Under the pieces are notes generated by a model, which made no database searches, was not told the DNA's origin, and saw only the letters and a list, made by a program, of their open reading frames with translations. This document shows, in pieces, positions 7,486 to 15,180 of a stretch of 41,602 nucleotides of DNA. Every line of letters begins with the position of its first letter. Position 1 is the first letter of the stretch. The translations under genes and the position numbers were made by a program. Source of the DNA: an uncultured Oscillospiraceae bacterium (lineage in GTDB: Bacteria; Bacillota; Clostridia; Oscillospirales; Oscillospiraceae); NCBI GenBank assembly GCA_905234625.1, contig CAJOIC010000019.1:1-41602 (forward strand), written 5' to 3'.

Positions 7486-10065
7486 TTACCGTTTTTTCCG
7501 GCTCCGGAGATACACGGTCAGGCAGGCGGCCAGGGCCAGCAGGGAGATGATCCCGCCGGGGATGAGGCCTGTGGGGATATACCGCATCTCCACCGTGTGG
7601 GCGCCGGGACCCACCTCCAGCGCCATGAGGCAGTCCTGCACCATCACGGGGGCGATCTTCTGCCCGTCCAGGGTGACGTGCCAGGAGGGGTCGTAGGGGA
7701 GGGTGAGCACCAGGAGGCTGTCCCCCTCGCCGGTGGTGAAGGAGCCGATGAAGTGGGAGGAGGAGATCCGGGTGAGCTCACAGCCGCCCTCCGCCAGGGC
7801 GGCGGCGTACCGGGCGATGGCGGCGGCGTCCTCCGTGACGAAGGCGGCGGAGTTCACCGTGATATCGGAGGAGGCCTGGAGCTTCACGGTGACGGTGTCC
7901 CCGGCGTGATAGTCGCCCATGTACACGGTGCCGTTGAGCTGGGCGGTGGCGTACCAGGCCAGCATGACCCCGTCGGCGTAGAACATGACGCCGGGATTGT
8001 CCGGGATGTCCACCTCGGCGTACAGGGGACCGTCCGCGGCGGCGGTGACGGTGTAGGTGATGGAGGCGGGGCTGAACTCCACCCGGGTGAAGCGGTCCCC
8101 CTCCCGGGTGAAGTTCTCCGTCTCCGGCTCGGAGACCGACGCGGGGATGAAGACCTGTCCCCCCACCTCCGGCGCGGCGGCGGCGTAGAGATTGTTCATA
8201 TAGGTGAAGCTGTCCGCCCCGGGGATGGGCTGCGCGGCGGCGGCGTCCGCCGTCCAGCCGATGGGCAGGGCGTTGGTGTTCTCCTCCAGGAGGAAGCCCT
8301 CGGCCTCCCCCGCCTGGACATAGCCCTTGGCGGGAGCCTGGGTGACCAGCCACCGGATGCCCAGCAGGGTGTCCGCCGCCGAGGTGACGCCGGGACCGTA
8401 CAGGGCCCAGTCCTCGTCCCGGTCGAAGCCCAGCCGGTCCATGAAGTCGAGACTGTCCATGGAGACCGTGGAGCCGAAGTAGGTCACGCCGTCATACCCG
8501 AAGAGCATGGGCTCGCATCGGTTCATGCTGTAAGAGACGGGGCTCTCCGTCCGGACGAAGGCCGTGCCGTTGTCGATGAGGTCGAAGACCCGGGCCTTGG
8601 CGGAGACGTAGTCGACGTAGCCCTGGGCGTCGGTGGATTGGGCGGTGAGGCTGTCCAGGGAGATCTTGGCGTTGACGGCAAGCTCCCCCGTGTGGACGAG
8701 GAGGATCGCCGCCGCCAGCACCGCCGTCAGGCGCTTGCCCGCGGAGGGGCGCAGAGCCGAGAGCATGGCGAGACCCAGCACGGCCGCGATGGCCACGGCG
8801 GCGATGGCCGCCCGCCAGGTCACATAGTCATAGGTGCGGCCCGCAAAGGTGACGACAGAGGCGGCGGCGATGAGGACCACGGGCAGGATGAGGTGCCAGG
8901 GGCGGGTGCCCTCGGCATTCGCCAGCTCCCGGTCCGCGGCGGCGGCCATGAGGAAGGTCAGCAGGAAGGAGTAGCGGTAGTTGTACCAGGTGGGGACGTT
9001 GAAGCCGTGCCAGACGAGATCCAGCGCCGTCACGGCGAAGGAGAGGACCATGACCAGCATCAGGCCGCCGGTGAAGATCCGCCGCCGGCCGGGGATACTC
9101 CGGTTCGCGAAGTACAGGATGACGAGGCAGACGGTCACCGTGCCGCAGAAGACCTGGGGCAGGCCCTTGAGGTTTATCTCGTTATAGATGAAGGCACCGG
9201 GATAGAGCTTCGACATGAACTGCGCGGGAGTGAACTTCAGCGCCAGGGTCAGGATGGAGGGGTCGAAGCTCGCCTTGCCGGTGCGCAGGGAGAAGATGGT
9301 GGGCAGAAGGAGCACCGCCGCTAGCCCTCCCGCCGCCAGGCTGGAGAGGACGAACCGCAGGAGGGTCTTCCCGGCATTTTCCCGGGCGGATCGGGGGACG
9401 GACAGGAACTCGTACAGGAAGAACAGCACCGAGAAGATGCAGAACATATAGCCGATGTAGAAGTTGAAAAACAGTCCCGCGGCCAGGGTGACGACGTAAA
9501 GCCAGGGGCGGCCGTCCTCCGTCAGGCGGGCGATGCCCAGGGCGAGGATGGGCAGCAGCACCACGTCGTCCTGCCAGAGGTAGTTGAAGCTGTACGCCAG
9601 CATGTAGGCCATGAAGGCGTAGGCCATGGAGGCCAGGAGGCAGCGGAAGCTCCAGCCGTGGCGGGAGCCGGTATATACGCACATGGTCAGGCCGCACAGA
9701 CCGACCCGCAGGAAAAACATGACGCTGGCCGCCTGGAGCATGGCCTCCCGGGGGAACAGGAGGGTAAGAAGATGCATGGGGCTCGCCAGATAGTACGCGA
9801 AGACGCCGATCATGTTCCCGCCCAGGCACATGCTGGGCAGATACAGCAGGCCCGCGTTCCCGAAGAGAATGTACCGCAGGGAATAGAGGAAGGATATATA
9901 CTGGTGGGTCATGTCCATGACGCCCAGGGTGCGGGCGCCGAAGGGCGCGAGGCCGCAGACCGCGAACACCGCCGTCATGACGGCGGCGGGCACCAGGAAG
10001 GACAGCAGAAGGAGCACAGATCTCCGGGGAGCAGTTCTCATATCAGAAATTCTCTTTTCATTCAT
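7486..10065 (-). CDS. YfhO family polytopic membrane protein (putative glycosyltransferase)
   Basis: This 859-residue protein has many hydrophobic segments over roughly residues 15-480, a large extracytoplasmic beta-rich region (about 490-830) and a last membrane helix with a basic tail (RSRKKR). That layout is typical of YfhO proteins, which resemble GT-C glycosyltransferases. In Bacillus subtilis YfhO works with CsbB and GtcA to glycosylate lipoteichoic acid. Homologous partners are in this window: the glycosyltransferase at 13599 and GtrA at 29688. An acidic motif in the first outer loop (GVMDMTHQYISFLYSLRYILFG begins near residue 48) fits GT-C catalytic loops. The first ATG is at 10065, but one 8 codons later (10041) has GAGAA upstream and may be the true start. 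Single-gene unit with its own promoter and terminator. Confidence 0.85.
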   Translation of the reverse strand: MNEKRISDMRTAPRRSVLLLLSFLVPAAVMTAVFAVCGLAPFGARTLGVMDMTHQYISFLYSLRYILFGNAGLLYLPSMCLGGNMIGVFAYYLASPMHLLTLLFPREAMLQAASVMFFLRVGLCGLTMCVYTGSRHGWSFRCLLASMAYAFMAYMLAYSFNYLWQDDVVLLPILALGIARLTEDGRPWLYVVTLAAGLFFNFYIGYMFCIFSVLFFLYEFLSVPRSARENAGKTLLRFVLSSLAAGGLAAVLLLPTIFSLRTGKASFDPSILTLALKFTPAQFMSKLYPGAFIYNEINLKGLPQVFCGTVTVCLVILYFANRSIPGRRRIFTGGLMLVMVLSFAVTALDLVWHGFNVPTWYNYRYSFLLTFLMAAAADRELANAEGTRPWHLILPVVLIAAASVVTFAGRTYDYVTWRAAIAAVAIAAVLGLAMLSALRPSAGKRLTAVLAAAILLVHTGELAVNAKISLDSLTAQSTDAQGYVDYVSAKARVFDLIDNGTAFVRTESPVSYSMNRCEPMLFGYDGVTYFGSTVSMDSLDFMDRLGFDRDEDWALYGPGVTSAADTLLGIRWLVTQAPAKGYVQAGEAEGFLLEENTNALPIGWTADAAAAQPIPGADSFTYMNNLYAAAAPEVGGQVFIPASVSEPETENFTREGDRFTRVEFSPASITYTVTAAADGPLYAEVDIPDNPGVMFYADGVMLAWYATAQLNGTVYMGDYHAGDTVTVKLQASSDITVNSAAFVTEDAAAIARYAAALAEGGCELTRISSSHFIGSFTTGEGDSLLVLTLPYDPSWHVTLDGQKIAPVMVQDCLMALEVGPGAHTVEMRYIPTGLIPGGIISLLALAACLTVYLRSRKKR

Positions 10066-10104
10066 TTATTGATAAACGCTTCAAAACCTGTCGGGATATC
10101 TGTT

Positions 10105-10133
10105 ACTATATCACAAATGTTCTGGCGCTACAA
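10105..10133 (-). promoter_or_regulatory. Promoter of the yfhO-like gene
   Basis: On the minus strand TTGTAG (10128-10133), a 17-base spacer and TATAGT (10105-10110) lie about 40 bases before the first ATG. Confidence 0.55.
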
Positions 10134-10178
10134 GGCGGTTTAAGGCCCGGCGGTCCATGATATTCCAGGCCCTGGGAC

Positions 10179-10207
10179 TTGACATGCCGGGACACTTTTA
10201 TTATAAT
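10179..10207 (+). promoter_or_regulatory. Consensus sigma-A promoter of the S-layer/transglutaminase-like gene
   Basis: TTGACA (10179-10184), exactly 17 bases, TATAAT (10202-10207): a perfect consensus promoter. It predicts strong transcription and a leader of about 100 bases before the GTG start at 10318. Confidence 0.9.
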
Positions 10208-10214
10208 ACGATTT

Positions 10215-10265
10215 CAGATAATGGACAGCCATGCGGGTTTATCTGCGGGGCGGGAGCGATCCCGC
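10215..10265 (+). other. Structured 5' leader (two hairpins)
   Basis: Just after the predicted transcription start, CAGATAA (10215-10221) pairs with TTATCTG (10239-10245). Next, GCGGGA (10250-10255) pairs with TCCCGC (10260-10265) around a GCGA tetraloop of the GNRA type. The rest of the leader runs to a GGGAGGG ribosome site (10302-10308). I do not recognise a known riboswitch class; it may simply protect the mRNA. Confidence 0.45.
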
Positions 10266-10317
10266 GCCGACGAAACGATAGACCTCGCTGATACGATCAT
10301 TGGGAGGGATATGATTC

Positions 10318-12681
10318 GTGTACCGTAAAACGACTCGATGGATATGCTGGCTCCTGCTCCTGGCGCTGTGCGCTACGTTCTTCGCCATCCCGGCTGCGGC
10401 CGCGGAGGAGGACGGGGACGACGCCGAGGCATCGGAGCTCCTTGCTGCGGAGGAGACGGAGATCCCTCTCGTGAATATCATCGAGGAGAACCCCGCCCCT
10501 GCGGACGAGCCTACGGCGGACGAGCCCGCGGCAGAGGAGCCCGCCCCGGCGGATGAGCTCCCCGCGGAGGATACCGCTGCCGACGCTCCCCCGGCGGAAG
10601 AGCCTGCCGATGAAGAGCAGCTCCCGGCGGAGGATGCCGCCGAGCAGCCCGTGGAGGACGACGCCTCCGAGGAACCGTCCGACGAGATGGACGGCGGCCC
10701 GGAGGATATCTTCGTCGTCTCCTATTACAGCGGAGAGACCCTCATCCACGAGGAGGAGGTCGCCAAGGGCGGTCATCCCGCGGAGGTTCCTGAGAAGGAC
10801 GGAGACGAGAAGAAGATCTCCGCCTGGATGGACGGGGACGGCAAGCAGATCGCGCCCGCCGACGTCACCGTGGAGGAGAATACCGCGTTCTACGCGTGGT
10901 ACGCCCCGAAGCTGAAGACGGCGGAGCATATCAGCTACATCAACGGCATGGGCAACGCCATGTTCAGCCCCGGCGGGTCCCTGACCCGCGCCCAGGCGGC
11001 CACGATCCTCTATAAGCTCCTGGACTCCAAGGAGCGGGGACCCTACGCCTGCTCCTTCTCCGACGTGTCCTCCGGCGCCTGGTACGCCGAGGCGGTGATG
11101 ACCCTGGCGTCCGACGGTATCATCAACGGCTATACCAATGGAACGTTCAGGCCCAACGACCCCGTCAATCGCGCTGAGTTTGTCAAGATGCTGGTAGTCC
11201 TTACCGGCGTGACCGGCTCGGAAATCAGCTTCTCTGACGTGAGCGCCACCTACTGGGCGAGGGACTATATCGCTGCCGCTGCTGCCAATGCCTGGGTCAA
11301 CGGCTATTCGGATGGTACCTTCCGCCCCAAGAACTACATCACCCGCGCCGAGGCGGTGGTCCTGATGAACCGCGTCCTGGGCCGCACGGCGGATGAGGAC
11401 GCCGTCAAAAACGGCGAGGGCATGCTCCACTTCATCGACGTGCCAGCTTCCGCCTGGTACTACGCCGCCGTGATGGAGGCATCCGTCGATCACGGCTACA
11501 CCGTGGAGGACGGCAAGGAGACCTGGACGACCTATTCCTCCGGCACCTCCGGACTCTCCGCCGGCGTCCACAAGATCGGCAGCGTCTATGTCTACATCGA
11601 CGATAACGGCCAGCCCGTCCACATGACGGCGGGCATCACCCGGGTCGGCAGCAAATACTATTATTCCCCCACGGACGGCTATACCTTCACGGCGGATCTC
11701 AGCGCCAAGGATGGCTATGTGGTATTTGTCAACGGCACCGAGCAGGAGCTGAAGTCCGGCTTCAATACGATCGGCAGCTCCCTGTTCTACTGGGATTCCT
11801 CCGTGGACGCGCCTCAGTACCTGGGCTACGGTCCCAATAAGGTGGCCGGCAGGACCTACTGGGCGGACGCGGACGGCTATATCATCCGCAACGATTTCGG
11901 CAAGGGCGTCGTCACCCTGGGCGGAAAGAAGTACCTTTCCAGCGGCTACTGCGACATCATCACCAGCGGCTACGCCTACGCTACCGACAGCTCGACGCCC
12001 GCGATCATCGACCTGAAGAACAAGACCTACGAATATGAAGGGCACATGTACTACGTGCAGAACGACTACTCCCTCCTGACGGACGGGTGGATCAACCGCA
12101 TGTACTTCGACGCGAACGGCCGCTATACCACCGGCGACGCCGAGCTGGACGGGTATGTGGAAAACATCGTCAGCGACTTTATCACGAACAATGCGCTCAC
12201 CCGCGTCCAGAAGCTGCTGAAGGCGTATTACGCCCTCCGCGGCGGCGAGGGCAGCGACTTCACCCCCAGCGATTTCAAGTATCTGCCAGTTGGCTCGTTC
12301 TTCAACCGGTACCGCTACCGTGAAAACAAGGTCTATGACGGACTCATAGGCAGCGCCAAGCAGTTCTACACAAAGCATTACGGCCGCTGCTACGAGTGGG
12401 CCACGGCTTACAACTATCTCGCCAAGCGCCTGGGCTTCGACTGCTACTGCGTCGTGGGCGGCATCTTCAGCAACGACGCCCTGCACTGCTGGAACATGAT
12501 CCGCTGGGACGGCAAATGGCATATCTCCGACGTGGAGATCGAGTGGGGCTGGATGTCCGGCTATTACGGCGGCGGCCTCCGACTGTACCGCAACCTGTTC
12601 GACCAGACCCTTTCCAGTGAGTGGGTCACCTTCTACCGAAATCCTGAAGTCTCCACCGTCTGTTACACCTTCCCCGATTGA
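10318..12681 (+). CDS. Secreted S-layer-homology protein with C-terminal transglutaminase-like domain
   Basis: The protein has 787 residues and starts at GTG 10318; the ATG at 10311 opens only a 5-codon frame and sits too close to the ribosome site. Layout: signal peptide (1 to about 29, ending AAAA), a low-complexity Glu/Asp/Pro/Ala stretch (about 30-130), a short beta domain, SLH repeats (about 200-245, 250-300, 304-358, with a partial one near 372), and repeats resembling cell-wall-binding repeats (IGSVYVYIDDNGQPVHM, GWINRMYFDANGRYTTGD). The C-terminal domain carries Cys691 (GRCYEWATAYN), His723 (LHCWNM) and Asp738 (HISDVEI), spaced as in transglutaminase-like cysteine proteases. SLH repeats normally bind secondary wall polymers, so it should sit on the cell surface. 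The strong promoter and biased codons suggest abundance. The substrate is unknown. The lipoprotein gene follows 63 bases downstream, with no terminator between. Confidence 0.85.
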   Translation: MYRKTTRWICWLLLLALCATFFAIPAAAAEEDGDDAEASELLAAEETEIPLVNIIEENPAPADEPTADEPAAEEPAPADELPAEDTAADAPPAEEPADEEQLPAEDAAEQPVEDDASEEPSDEMDGGPEDIFVVSYYSGETLIHEEEVAKGGHPAEVPEKDGDEKKISAWMDGDGKQIAPADVTVEENTAFYAWYAPKLKTAEHISYINGMGNAMFSPGGSLTRAQAATILYKLLDSKERGPYACSFSDVSSGAWYAEAVMTLASDGIINGYTNGTFRPNDPVNRAEFVKMLVVLTGVTGSEISFSDVSATYWARDYIAAAAANAWVNGYSDGTFRPKNYITRAEAVVLMNRVLGRTADEDAVKNGEGMLHFIDVPASAWYYAAVMEASVDHGYTVEDGKETWTTYSSGTSGLSAGVHKIGSVYVYIDDNGQPVHMTAGITRVGSKYYYSPTDGYTFTADLSAKDGYVVFVNGTEQELKSGFNTIGSSLFYWDSSVDAPQYLGYGPNKVAGRTYWADADGYIIRNDFGKGVVTLGGKKYLSSGYCDIITSGYAYATDSSTPAIIDLKNKTYEYEGHMYYVQNDYSLLTDGWINRMYFDANGRYTTGDAELDGYVENIVSDFITNNALTRVQKLLKAYYALRGGEGSDFTPSDFKYLPVGSFFNRYRYRENKVYDGLIGSAKQFYTKHYGRCYEWATAYNYLAKRLGFDCYCVVGGIFSNDALHCWNMIRWDGKWHISDVEIEWGWMSGYYGGGLRLYRNLFDQTLSSEWVTFYRNPEVSTVCYTFPD

Positions 12682-12744
12682 CAACGGAACGCAATATTGG
12701 CATCCGTCAACTTTCAAAAGCATTGAAAAAGGAGAAAACACAAA

Positions 12745-13353
12745 ATGAAAAAGCTTTTACCCATCCTGCTCGTCGCGGTCTGCCTGATCGTGGTGGTATG
12801 CGCGGCCTGCGGCGGCGGCAGCACGGAATCCGTCCAGGTCTCCGCCACCATGGCTCCTACCCCGGAGATCACCGCTACTCCCGAGCCCACCGCTACCCCG
12901 GAGCCCACGGAGGAGCCCGAGGCTACCCCCGAGCCTGAGGAATCTGCCGAGCCCGAGGCTACCCCCGAGGCCCAGGAGGCCGAGAGCGACAATAACTCCA
13001 ACTCCAACTCCAACTCCAACTCTAACTCTAACTCTAACTCTAACTCTAACTCCAACTCTAATTCGAATTCCAACTCCAATTCCGGTACCGCCGCGGAGGC
13101 TACCCCCGCTCCCACGGAGGTCCCCGCCACGCCGGAGCCCACGGCCGCGCCCGATCCCTTCTCCATCGCCAACGGCCTGACCGGACAGTCCGTCAGCGCG
13201 CTGTATGCCGCCATCGGCTCCCCCAACTCCTCCAGCTACAGCGCCAGCTGCCTCGTCTTCGACGGTGAGGACGGTCTGCTGTACTACAACGGCTTCACCG
13301 TAGCCACCGTCCGCTATTCCGACGGCAGCGAGGTCATCCTCGGCGTATTCTGA
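12745..13353 (+). CDS. Putative lipoprotein with Pro/Glu-rich and Ser-Asn repeat linker
   Basis: The protein has 202 residues, with AAAAAGGAG before the ATG. A hydrophobic signal sequence ends at CAACGGG; Cys22 is the probable lipidated residue, although a Cys at position -3 makes the lipobox atypical. A TPEPTATPEPTEEPE-type linker (about 34-80) leads into a run of 15 Asn-Ser pairs, a second Pro-rich linker, and a small C-terminal domain of about 55 residues (LTGQSVSALYAAIGSPNSSSY...CLVFDGEDGLLYYNGF). That domain faintly resembles the SmpA/BamE fold, which is a guess. The two linkers would hold the domain away from the membrane. It is probably co-transcribed with the S-layer/transglutaminase-like gene. 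Function unknown. Confidence 0.75.
   Translation: MKKLLPILLVAVCLIVVVCAACGGGSTESVQVSATMAPTPEITATPEPTATPEPTEEPEATPEPEESAEPEATPEAQEAESDNNSNSNSNSNSNSNSNSNSNSNSNSNSNSNSGTAAEATPAPTEVPATPEPTAAPDPFSIANGLTGQSVSALYAAIGSPNSSSYSASCLVFDGEDGLLYYNGFTVATVRYSDGSEVILGVF
12994..13083 (+). repeat. In-frame 6-bp microsatellite (15 Asn-Ser codon pairs)
   Basis: Fifteen consecutive AAY-TCN units lie within the lipoprotein gene, mainly AACTCC and AACTCT. Units 5-9 are identical AACTCT, which favours strand slippage. Gain or loss of whole 6-base units would change linker length without breaking the frame. Confidence 0.95.
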
Positions 13354-13362
13354 TACTGATCC

Positions 13363-13505
13363 CGAATTAAAAGATTAATTCGCGATGCGAATGCAACGCA
13401 TTCTGTCTTTGTGCTAATGCACAAAGACCCGTCTCATACACTCCCCGACGCGCCTGCGGCGCTATAAAAAGCTTATTCAAGCTTTTTAGCGGGGAGTAGT
13501 ATGAG
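13363..13505. other. Dense multi-hairpin element in the convergent gap
   Basis: Within 143 bases there are four consecutive structures. They are an 8-bp stem (13363-13370/13375-13382), a 6-bp stem (13389-13394/13398-13403), a 10-bp stem (13405-13414/13419-13428) and a branched structure. The branched one is closed by CTCATAC/GTATGAG (13433-13439/13499-13505) and CTCCCCG/CGGGGAG (13441-13447/13490-13496). It encloses a 5-bp GC stem (13450-13462) and a 10-bp stem (13465-13474/13479-13488). The gap 13354-13598 holds no gene. It could be a structured RNA, a decayed mobile element or a transcript 3' end. Confidence 0.6.
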
Positions 13506-13531
13506 GTTGTTGCCTCGGTCCGAAAACAAAG

Positions 13532-13575
13532 AAACGGCTAAAACCCATGAATCGTGGGTTTTAGCCGTTTTTACT
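13532..13575. terminator. Bidirectional intrinsic terminator
   Basis: A perfect 16-bp stem with a 7-base loop (13532-13547/13555-13570) starts with AAA and ends with TTT, followed by TT on plus and TTCTTTGTTTT on minus. It separates the convergent lipoprotein and glycosyltransferase genes and serves both. Confidence 0.92.
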
Positions 13576-13598
13576 GTCGATCGCCTACGCGGAAGTCT

Positions 13599-14543
13599 TT
13601 ATCGGATCTTTTGTACATCCTTGCCGTTGGTTTCTGATACGATATAGTGCGGACGGCGCTTGGTCTCGAGATAAGTCTTTGCGATATACTGTCCGATGAC
13701 GCCCATGCAGAACAGCTGCAGACCGCCGATGAACACCACGATACAGGCCATGGAAGGCCAACCGAGCACGGGGTCGCCGAAGAGCAGCTTGCGCACGATG
13801 ATGAACAGGATCATGAGGAAGGAGATTAGCGTCAGCACAAGGCCGCCCATGGAGGCGATGGACAGAGGGACCTGGGAGAAGTTGACGATGCCGTCGATGG
13901 AGTATTTGAACAGTTTCCAGAAGCTCCATTTTGTCTCCCCGGCGACCCGCTCTATGTTTTTATAGGGCAGCCAGCAGGTGCGGAAACCTACCCAACCGAA
14001 GATGCCCTTGGAGAAGCGATTGTACTCGCTCATCTCCACGATGGCCTCTGTCATATCCCGCCGCATCAGGCGGAAATCCCGCGCGCCGTCCATGATATCC
14101 GCGTCGGAGATGCGATTCATGATCCGGTAGAACAACCGGGCGAAGAACGAACGGACGGGCGGCTCGCCCTCCCGGTCCTCCCGGCGGGTGGCAACGCAGT
14201 CATATTCCCCGGACTCCAGCTGCTGCAGCATCTCCGGCAGGAGCGAGGGCGGGTCCTGCAGATCTGCGTCCATGACGGCGATGTAATCGCCGCGGGTATT
14301 GCAGAAGCCGGCGTACATGGCGGACTCCTTGCCGAAATTGCGGGACAAGGAGAGATAGGTTACGTTCTCGTCCTCCTCCGCCAGGCCGCGCAGGAGCTCC
14401 AGCGTGCCGTCGGTGGAGCCGTCGTTCACGAAGAGCAGCTCATAAGTGCAGTCCATGCCCCGCAGGACCGCCGTGGTCTCCCGATAAAAGGCCGGGAGGG
14501 ATTCCTGCTCATTGAAGCAGGGGACGATGATGGATAGTAGCAT
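13599..14543 (-). CDS. Membrane-bound family 2 glycosyltransferase (GtrB/CsbB-like)
   Basis: This 314-residue protein is predicted to move a sugar from a nucleotide donor to a polyprenyl phosphate on the inner face of the membrane. The GT-A domain is at the N-terminus: LLSIIVPCFNEQESLP, then FVNDGSTDGTL, and the metal-binding DADLQDPP near residue 92. Two hydrophobic C-terminal segments (about 230-290) follow, as in GtrB, CsbB and bacterial dolichol-phosphate-mannose-synthase-like enzymes. It is the last gene of the long minus-strand run, 4 bases after yigZ, and ends at a strong terminator. Its natural partners, a GtrA-type flippase and a YfhO-type transferase, are elsewhere in the window (29688 and 7486). 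The sugar is not known from the sequence. Confidence 0.88.
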   Translation of the reverse strand: MLLSIIVPCFNEQESLPAFYRETTAVLRGMDCTYELLFVNDGSTDGTLELLRGLAEEDENVTYLSLSRNFGKESAMYAGFCNTRGDYIAVMDADLQDPPSLLPEMLQQLESGEYDCVATRREDREGEPPVRSFFARLFYRIMNRISDADIMDGARDFRLMRRDMTEAIVEMSEYNRFSKGIFGWVGFRTCWLPYKNIERVAGETKWSFWKLFKYSIDGIVNFSQVPLSIASMGGLVLTLISFLMILFIIVRKLLFGDPVLGWPSMACIVVFIGGLQLFCMGVIGQYIAKTYLETKRRPHYIVSETNGKDVQKIR

Positions 14544-14547
14544 GAGG

Positions 14548-15180
14548 TTATTCCCCTTTCTTTGCGTTGTGGCCCGCCTCCAGAGCGGCCCTGGCTCTTC
14601 CGCCGGTGGCGTCCGTCACCCGGGCGGCGAAGGCCGCCGCATCCTCTGCCAGCAGCTCCGCCCGCAGGATGGCGGCGTTGGGATCGGACTCGTAGTCCTG
14701 GTCGAGAAGAGTGCCGCCGTACTCCCGGATGAGCCGGTGGATGCGGTCCATGCTCTCCCATGGGACGGTGACGGCTACGGCGGTCTTCTCCGGGTCGGGC
14801 TCGGTCCCCGCGTCCGCCAGGGCCAGGGCCGCAGCCTTGGAGTAGGCCCGGACAAGGCCGCCGCTGCCCAGCAGGGTCCCGCCGAAATACCGGGTCACCA
14901 CGCAAAGCGCGCCGCTGACCGACGCCCCCCGCAGGACCTCCAGCATGGGCGCGCCGGCGGTGCCGCCGGGCTCCCCGTCGTCGGACCAGCGGTAGGCCCC
15001 GTCCGGCAGGACCCATGCCCAGCAGTGATGCCGGGCGTCGGGGTACTTTTTCCGGACGGCAGCAAGGCGCTCTTTGGCCTCTTCCTCCCCGGCCACGGGG
15101 AAGAGCTCCCCGATGAACCGGGAGCGTTTTTCCTCATATTCCCCCGTGCCGTACCCGGAGGGTTTCAGGCGGTCAGGCAT
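14548..15180 (-). CDS. YigZ/IMPACT family protein
   Basis: This 210-residue protein has a UPF0029/IMPACT N-terminal domain. It shows EKRSRFIGELFPV, the conserved HHCWAWVL, DDGEPGGTAGAPML and VVTRYFGGTLLGSGGLVRAYS. A smaller C-terminal ferredoxin-like domain follows. Bacterial YigZ proteins are conserved but of uncertain function; IMPACT relatives in eukaryotes act on translation control. The start overlaps the end of hflX by 8 bases, which suggests translational coupling within the hprK-to-glycosyltransferase run. Confidence 0.88.
   Translation of the reverse strand: MPDRLKPSGYGTGEYEEKRSRFIGELFPVAGEEEAKERLAAVRKKYPDARHHCWAWVLPDGAYRWSDDGEPGGTAGAPMLEVLRGASVSGALCVVTRYFGGTLLGSGGLVRAYSKAAALALADAGTEPDPEKTAVAVTVPWESMDRIHRLIREYGGTLLDQDYESDPNAAILRAELLAEDAAAFAARVTDATGGRARAALEAGHNAKKGE

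Noticed and set aside
10208-10317. Leader of the S-layer gene as a known riboswitch (c-di-GMP, c-di-AMP)
   Set aside because: The conserved cores of these classes are not present; only generic hairpins are seen.
10297-12741. An 814-codon open frame on the minus strand, opposite the S-layer gene
   Set aside because: It shadows a gene with clear signal peptide, SLH repeats and promoter. Its composition is low-complexity and it has no ribosome site.
13433-13505. Branched stem structure as a tRNA
   Set aside because: Arm lengths and loops do not fit a cloverleaf, and there is no T-loop TTC or anticodon arm.
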